Source of the DNA: Streptomyces parvus
GTDB taxonomy: Bacteria; Actinomycetota; Actinomycetes; Streptomycetales; Streptomycetaceae
Assembly: GCF_014648875.1 (NCBI RefSeq)
Contig: NZ_BMRY01000015.1
Coordinates: 1-64,000 of the forward strand
Direction: 5' to 3'
DNA: 64,000 nt
Shown here: piece after piece, positions 59,977-64,000 of the stretch
Position numbering within the stretch: the first letter of the stretch is position 1
Layout: each line of letters opens with the position of its first letter
The notes under the pieces: model-generated
The model's input: the letters and a program-made list of their open reading frames with translations, nothing else
The model's database searches: none
Told to the model about the DNA's origin: nothing
Position numbers and translations under genes: made by a program

Positions 59977-61083
59977 GTGGCAGTCGTCGATATTTCCGAA
60001 GAGCTGAAGTCCCTCTCCTCGACCATGGGGTCGATCGAGGCCGTCCTGGACCTGGATGCGCTGAGGGCGGACATCGCCGCGCTCGAGGAGCAGGCAGCGG
60101 CGCCGTCCCTGTGGGACGACCCGGACGCGGCCCAGAAGATCACCAGCAAGCTTTCGCACCTCCAGGCCGAGGTCCGCAAGGCCGAGGCCCTGCGCGGCCG
60201 CATCGACGACCTCGAAGTCCTCTTCGAGCTCGCCGAGGCCGAGGGTGACGCCGACGCCCGGGCGGAGGCCGAGGCCGAGCTGGAGTCGGTGAAGAAGGCG
60301 CTGGACGAGATGGAGGTCCGCACGCTCCTCTCCGGCGAGTACGACGCGCGCGAGGCCCTGGTGACCATCCGCGCCGAGGCCGGTGGCGTCGACGCCGCGG
60401 ACTTCGCGGAGAAGCTCCAGCGCATGTACCTCCGCTGGGCCGAGCAGCACAACTACAAGACCGAGGTCTACGAGACCGCGTACGCCGAAGAGGCCGGCAT
60501 CAAGTCGACCACCTTCGCCGTCCAGGTTCCGTACGCCTACGGCACCCTCTCCGTCGAGCAGGGCACCCACCGGCTGGTCCGGATCTCGCCCTTCGACAAC
60601 CAGGGCCGCCGTCAGACGTCCTTCGCGGGCGTCGAGGTGCTCCCGGTCGTCGAGCAGACGGACCACATCGAGATCGACGAGTCCGAGCTGCGCGTGGACG
60701 TGTACCGCTCCTCGGGCCCCGGCGGACAGGGCGTCAACACCACGGACTCCGCGGTCCGTCTGACCCACCTGCCCACCGGCATCGTCGTCTCCTGCCAGAA
60801 CGAGCGCTCGCAGATCCAGAACAAGGCGTCCGCGATGAACGTCCTCCAGGCCAAGCTCCTCGAGCGCCGCCGCCAGGAGGAGCAGGCCAAGATGAACGCG
60901 CTCAAGGGCGACGGCGGCAACTCCTGGGGCAACCAGATGCGTTCGTACGTCCTCCACCCGTACCAGATGGTCAAGGACCTGCGTACGGAGTTCGAGATGG
61001 GCAACCCCGAAGCGGTCTTCAACGGCGAGATCGACGGCTTCGTCGAGGCGGGTATCCGCTGGCGCAAGCAGCGGGAGAAGTAG
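59977..61083 (+). CDS. prfB: peptide chain release factor 2
   Basis: A 368-residue class I release factor reading UGA and UAA stops. The anticodon-mimic tripeptide is SPF (204-206 in RISPFDNQG), marking RF2, and the peptidyl-tRNA hydrolysis motif GGQ is at 249-251 in [17 protein letters not shown]. The frame is continuous from GTG 59977, so there is no programmed +1 frameshift as in E. coli prfB. A strong hairpin follows at 61103. Confidence 0.97.
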   Translation: MAVVDISEELKSLSSTMGSIEAVLDLDALRADIAALEEQAAAPSLWDDPDAAQKITSKLSHLQAEVRKAEALRGRIDDLEVLFELAEAEGDADARAEAEAELESVKKALDEMEVRTLLSGEYDAREALVTIRAEAGGVDAADFAEKLQRMYLRWAEQHNYKTEVYETAYAEEAGIKSTTFAVQVPYAYGTLSVEQGTHRLVRISPFDNQGRRQTSFAGVEVLPVVEQTDHIEIDESELRVDVYRSSGPGGQGVNTTDSAVRLTHLPTGIVVSCQNERSQIQNKASAMNVLQAKLLERRRQEEQAKMNALKGDGGNSWGNQMRSYVLHPYQMVKDLRTEFEMGNPEAVFNGEIDGFVEAGIRWRKQREK

Positions 61084-61415
61084 CTTCAGCGGTACGGAGG
61101 TTGGGCCCGGACGGGGAACCGTCCGGGCCCTCCTGCGTTGGGGAGGATCTGTGCCCGATACGTCACAGTCACGCTTCCGAATAGCCGTCAACACCCCCCA
61201 TATCGGTGCCTAGTGCACGGAACGGCCTTGACGTAATCCTTAACTCTGGCCAGGGTGCTAGAGCAGCATGCGTATGTCTGGGGCGGGTGTGTACCGGGGG
61301 GCGGGGCGGGGTGACCACGACACGACGTGGCCTTGCCGAGAGCGATACCCCCCAGGGCCCGCTGCCCGCATATGGCTGCTCCACTGACGAGATCGGCTAC
61401 TGGGGGTAGCAACAG
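61084..61415 (+). other. 332-base region between prfB and the LAETG surface protein gene
   Basis: It contains the prfB terminator (61103-61130). After that I see no gene: the only open frames are short and lack ribosome binding sites. TTGACG near 61228 is a -35 candidate without a clear -10 at normal spacing. GGGGGT ten bases before 61416 is the probable ribosome binding site of the next gene. Confidence 0.4.
61103..61130 (+). terminator. terminator after prfB
   Basis: A perfect 12-bp stem gggcccggacgg / ccgtccgggccc with a GGAA loop, 19 bases after the stop codon. Confidence 0.8.
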
Positions 61416-62327
61416 ATGACGAAGAAGACGCGTGTTCGCGTCGCGCGGATAGCCGCTGGTGCGGTTATTGCCGCGGGTGCCTCGCTGACTGCGGCCGGTG
61501 CGGCGCAGGCGCTGGAGATCGGCGTCGACACCGGCGTCGCCGAGGTCAACGTCCAGGCGGACGTACTGGAAGACGGCGACCCGGGCGGCGTCGACGCGGG
61601 CGCCGACGGCGGTGGCGGCGTGGATGGCGGCGTTGACGGTGGTGTCGACGGCGGCGTGGATGGCGGCGTTGACGGCGGTGTCGACGGCGGCGTTGACGGT
61701 GGTGTCGACGGCGGCGTGGATGGCGGCGTTGACGGCGGCGTGGATGGCGGCGTGGATGGCGGTGTCGACGGTGGTGTCGATGGCGGCGTTGACGGTGGTG
61801 TCGACGGCGGCGTGGATGGCGGCGTTGACGGCGGTGTCGACGGCGGCGTGGATGGCGGTGTCGACGGTGGTGTCGATGGCGGCGTAGACGGTGGTGTCGA
61901 CGGCGGCTCCGGTAACAACGGCGCCTCGGGCAACAACGGCGCCTCCGGTAACAACGGCGCCTCCGGCAACACCGGCTCGACCGGCTCGACCGGCTCGACC
62001 GGTACCACGGGCTCGACCGGCACCACCGGTACCACCGGCTCCACCGGCGGCGACCAGGGCGGCAGCAGCGCCACCGGCGGGTCCACCACCGGTGGCGACG
62101 ACGCCGGCTGCACCGTCGACCTCGACGGCGCCGAGTGCACCGACAACACCGACACCGACAGCGTCGGCAACAAGCCGGTCGAGCAGAGCAAGGGCAAGGA
62201 AGAGCTCGCCGAGACCGGTGCGGCCGAGACGACCTTCCTGGTCATCGGCGCCGCGACGATGATCGCGGGCGGCATCGGCTTCCGCATCCTGCCGCGCCTG
62301 GTCGGCGGCGGTCGCACGGTCGCCTAG
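61416..62327 (+). CDS. repeat-rich surface protein with LAETG sortase-type signal
   Basis: A 303-residue secreted protein. The Sec signal peptide has basic MTKKTRVRVAR, a hydrophobic core and cleavage near AAGAAQALE (about residue 32). An acidic stretch is followed by 24 perfect VDGG repeats (residues 69-164), then NNGAS and TGSTGTTG low-complexity repeats, a region with two Cys (GCTVDLDGAEC), LAETG, a hydrophobic helix (FLVIGAATMIAGGIGFRIL) and a short tail with Arg residues. LAxTG is the motif used by class E sortases in Streptomyces, as in long chaplins, so covalent wall anchoring is likely. Function unknown; the repeats could form a flexible, possibly Ca-binding stalk. Confidence 0.9.
   Translation: MTKKTRVRVARIAAGAVIAAGASLTAAGAAQALEIGVDTGVAEVNVQADVLEDGDPGGVDAGADGGGGVDGGVDGGVDGGVDGGVDGGVDGGVDGGVDGGVDGGVDGGVDGGVDGGVDGGVDGGVDGGVDGGVDGGVDGGVDGGVDGGVDGGVDGGVDGGVDGGSGNNGASGNNGASGNNGASGNTGSTGSTGSTGTTGSTGTTGTTGSTGGDQGGSSATGGSTTGGDDAGCTVDLDGAECTDNTDTDSVGNKPVEQSKGKEELAETGAAETTFLVIGAATMIAGGIGFRILPRLVGGGRTVA
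61620..61907 (+). repeat. 24 x 12-bp coding repeat (VDGG)
   Basis: Twenty-four head-to-tail 12-bp units of form gtnga(t/c)ggnggn, all encoding Val-Asp-Gly-Gly. Variation is only at third positions (gtg/gtt/gtc/gta, gat/gac, ggc/ggt), and higher-order blocks recur (for example gtcgacggcggc next to gtggatggcggc), suggesting expansion by block duplication. The reverse strand is open as TPPS repeats but has no gene features. Confidence 0.95.
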
Positions 62328-62364
62328 GTCCGGCAGCCGGGCCCGTGGCGCACCACGGCATAAC

Positions 62365-62404
62365 GAAGGGCCCGGGAGGGCGTACGACGCCTCCCGGGCC
62401 CTTC
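62365..62404. terminator. bidirectional terminator
   Basis: A perfect 15-bp inverted repeat gaagggcccgggagg / cctcccgggcccttc with a 10-base loop lies between the convergent surface protein gene and the zinc-ribbon gene. Confidence 0.85.
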
Positions 62405-62496
62405 TGCGCGCCCGGACCGCTCAGACGGCCGTACGCATACGTCCATAAGCCCCTGCGGGGCGGTGAGAGGCGGCCCCGAGGGCCGCGCGGACCTGA

Positions 62497-62694
62497 TCAG
62501 GCCGCCTGCGCCAGCAGTGCGAGCGCCGTCAGCAACACCACCATCAGGGCGATCAGCATCGCCGGGCTCATCCCGGCCAGCGGGCCCTGGCCCTGCTCCT
62601 CCAGCATCTGCTGCCGCACGGCACGGCAGACGCGGCAACGGCCCTCGCTCACGGGCGCCGCGCAGTTCGCGCACACCAGTCGGTCATAGGTCAT
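62497..62694 (-). CDS. zinc-ribbon membrane microprotein
   Basis: A 65-residue protein: CANC and CRVC (Cys9, Cys12, Cys20, Cys23) form a treble-clef or zinc-ribbon-like pair, and a C-terminal hydrophobic helix follows (AMLIALMVVLLTALALLAQAA) ending at the last residue. It appears to be a tail-anchored membrane protein with a cytoplasmic zinc knuckle. The ATG at 62694 lies six bases after a perfect GGAGGAGGA; an earlier ATG at 62700 abuts the site and is unlikely. Divergent from ftsE. Function unknown. Confidence 0.78.
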   Translation of the reverse strand: MTYDRLVCANCAAPVSEGRCRVCRAVRQQMLEEQGQGPLAGMSPAMLIALMVVLLTALALLAQAA

Positions 62695-62839
62695 GCGCAT
62701 TCCTCCTCCCGCGCGGCGGAGCCGCTTGCCTGCTTTCTCTCCGCACAACGCTCACGGAAACGCAACCGTTCCCCCCACCACTGTGCCAGCTCGCGGCGAT
62801 TTCGGCGCGGCCCGCCGGACAAGGTCCGGCACGACCCGT

Positions 62840-62869
62840 TTCGTACCGTGGGGCGATTCGCCATATAAC
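62840..62869 (+). promoter_or_regulatory. candidate promoter upstream of ftsE
   Basis: TTCGTA (62840-62845), 18 bases, then TATAAC (62864-62869) is the most AT-rich hexamer pair in the 260-base divergent region. A second -10-like TATGGT at 62913-62918 is an alternative closer to the gene. Confidence 0.3.
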
Positions 62870-62954
62870 ACCCATTGCCGGACGCCGCCTGCACGCGTGA
62901 GCCCGGTTCGCGTATGGTCACGCTCACCTACTCCCGGCCGACCGTGGTGCATCC

Positions 62955-63644
62955 GTGATCCGATTCGACAACGTCTCCAAGACCTACCCGAAGCAGACCC
63001 GACCGGCTCTGCGCGATGTCTCGCTGGACATCGAGAAGGGTGAGTTCGTCTTCCTGGTGGGGTCCTCCGGCTCCGGCAAGTCGACCTTCATGCGACTGAT
63101 TTTGCGCGAGGAGCGGGCCAGCACGGGCATGGTCCATGTGCTCGGCAAGGACCTCGCGCGGCTGTCCAACTGGAAGGTGCCGCAGATGCGCCGCCAGCTG
63201 GGGACGGTCTTCCAGGACTTCCGCCTGCTGCCCAACAAGACGGTCGCGGAGAACGTGGCCTTCGCGCAGGAGGTCATCGGCAAGCCGCGCGGCGAGATCC
63301 GCAAGGCCGTGCCGCAGGTCCTCGACCTCGTCGGCCTCGGCGGCAAGGAGGAGCGGATGCCCGGTGAGCTCTCCGGCGGTGAGCAGCAGCGTGTGGCCAT
63401 CGCCCGCGCCTTCGTCAACCGCCCCATGCTGCTGATCGCGGACGAGCCGACCGGCAACCTCGACCCGCAGACCTCGGTGGGCATCATGAAGCTGCTGGAC
63501 CGGATCAACCGGACCGGCACCACCGTGATCATGGCGACCCACGACCAGAACATCGTCGACCAGATGCGCAAGCGCGTCATCGAGCTCGAGCAGGGCCGTC
63601 TCGTACGCGACCAGGCACGCGGCGTCTACGGCTACCAGCACTGA
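62955..63644 (+). CDS. ftsE: cell division ABC ATPase FtsE
   Basis: A 229-residue ABC ATPase. Walker [10 protein letters not shown] (36-44), Q-loop [18 protein letters not shown], signature [15 protein letters not shown] and Walker [14 protein letters not shown]. With FtsX it forms a transmembrane ATPase that activates peptidoglycan hydrolases at division or growth sites rather than transporting a solute. GTG start at 62955; the Shine-Dalgarno is weak. ftsX begins 54 bases downstream. Confidence 0.96.
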   Translation: MIRFDNVSKTYPKQTRPALRDVSLDIEKGEFVFLVGSSGSGKSTFMRLILREERASTGMVHVLGKDLARLSNWKVPQMRRQLGTVFQDFRLLPNKTVAENVAFAQEVIGKPRGEIRKAVPQVLDLVGLGGKEERMPGELSGGEQQRVAIARAFVNRPMLLIADEPTGNLDPQTSVGIMKLLDRINRTGTTVIMATHDQNIVDQMRKRVIELEQGRLVRDQARGVYGYQH

Positions 63645-63698
63645 CCGAGGGGCTCCGGCCCTTCGTGCATTTCGAGCATCGAGTACTGAAAGGACGCC

Positions 63699-64000
63699 AT
63701 GCGCGCCCAGTTCGTCCTGTCGGAGATCGGCGTCGGTCTCCGCCGCAACCTCACGATGACCTTCGCGGTCGTGGTCTCCGTCGCCCTCTCGCTCGCCCTG
63801 TTCGGCGGTGCGCTGCTGATGCGCGAGCAGGTCAGCACGATGAAGGACTACTGGTACGACAAGGTCAACGTCTCGATCTTCCTCTGCAACAAGAACGACG
63901 CCAAGGACATGCCCAAGTGCGCCAAGGGGGCTGTCACCAAGGAGCAGAAGGCGGAGATCAAGGCCGATCTGGAGAAGATGGACGCCGTTCAGACGGTCCA
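63699..64000 (+). CDS. ftsX: cell division protein FtsX (5' part, runs off window)
   Basis: The first 100 codons are present. The N-terminus MRAQFVLSEIGVGLRRN is followed by a transmembrane helix (MTFAVVVSVALSLALFGGAL) and the start of the extracellular loop with KDYWYDKVNVSIFLCNKND, typical of actinobacterial FtsX; two Cys residues lie in this loop. ATG 63699 is preceded by AAAGGA five bases upstream. The rest of the gene lies beyond the window. Confidence 0.93.
   Translation, partial: MRAQFVLSEIGVGLRRNLTMTFAVVVSVALSLALFGGALLMREQVSTMKDYWYDKVNVSIFLCNKNDAKDMPKCAKGAVTKEQKAEIKADLEKMDAVQTV

Noticed and set aside
59977-61083. Programmed frameshift in prfB
   Set aside because: The frame is continuous from GTG to stop, with no internal CTTTGAC-type site, as usual for actinobacteria.
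61397-62317. Minus-strand frame encoding Thr-Pro-Pro-Ser repeats
   Set aside because: It is the reverse reading of the VDGG repeats; it has no signal peptide or ribosome binding site, and codon third positions support only the plus strand.

Overview
The window is a high-G+C (about 70% or more) actinobacterial chromosome segment. Gene content and order match the conserved Streptomyces core: 5S rRNA, mtnA, mtrA-mtrB-lpqB, comF, hpf, secA, a large NAD-glutamate dehydrogenase, pkaA-pkaB, prfB and ftsE-ftsX. GTG and TTG starts, 4-bp ATGA stop/start overlaps and G+C-rich hairpin terminators without long T-runs also fit Streptomyces. I see no insertion sequence, prophage, tRNA or CRISPR array.

Layout. 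1-118: end of a 5S rRNA gene and its terminator. 179-5680 (minus): a five-gene MoxR / DUF58 / DUF4129 / DUF4350 / membrane-protein operon. 5821-12404 (plus): mtnA, the MtrAB two-component system with lipoprotein LpqB, and a ComF-like phosphoribosyltransferase. 12405-14359: a strongly structured leader followed by hpf, then a LuxR-type response regulator. 14386-16180 (minus): a YcaQ-family DNA glycosylase and a GNAT acetyltransferase. 16444-22179: secA, an Rv3235-family protein, a DUF6912 protein, a HAD hydrolase and a PfpI protein. 22634-27649: the 1671-aa NAD-glutamate dehydrogenase.

27889-48331 is an accessory cell-envelope locus. It holds a TagGH-like ABC exporter, a divergent TetR regulator, a polytopic membrane protein, two methyltransferases, one GT4 glycosyltransferase and five proteins with CDP-glycerol glycerophosphotransferase (TagF-like) domains. 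Four of those five carry an N-terminal GT2 or GT2-derived domain. The set looks able to assemble, decorate and export a wall-teichoic-acid-like glycopolymer. It is followed (48536-52246, minus) by a sugar ABC importer that lacks its own ATPase.

52466-59860 combines a 1266-aa FHA plus EssC/FtsK-type ATPase with two divergent Ser/Thr kinases (pkaA, pkaB), suggesting a phosphorylation/phospho-recognition module. 59977-64000 holds prfB, a repeat-rich surface protein ending in an LAETG sortase-type signal, a zinc-ribbon membrane microprotein, ftsE and the start of ftsX.

The most interesting signals are: a PafBC-type (LexA-independent DNA-damage) promoter motif placed for leaderless transcription of the YcaQ gene, with a second near match upstream of the FHA/ATPase gene; a multi-hairpin leader upstream of hpf that may be a raiA-type RNA; 30-bp tandem repeats at two convergent gene junctions; catalytic-motif changes among the five TagF-like enzymes; and a 24-copy VDGG repeat in the LAETG surface protein.
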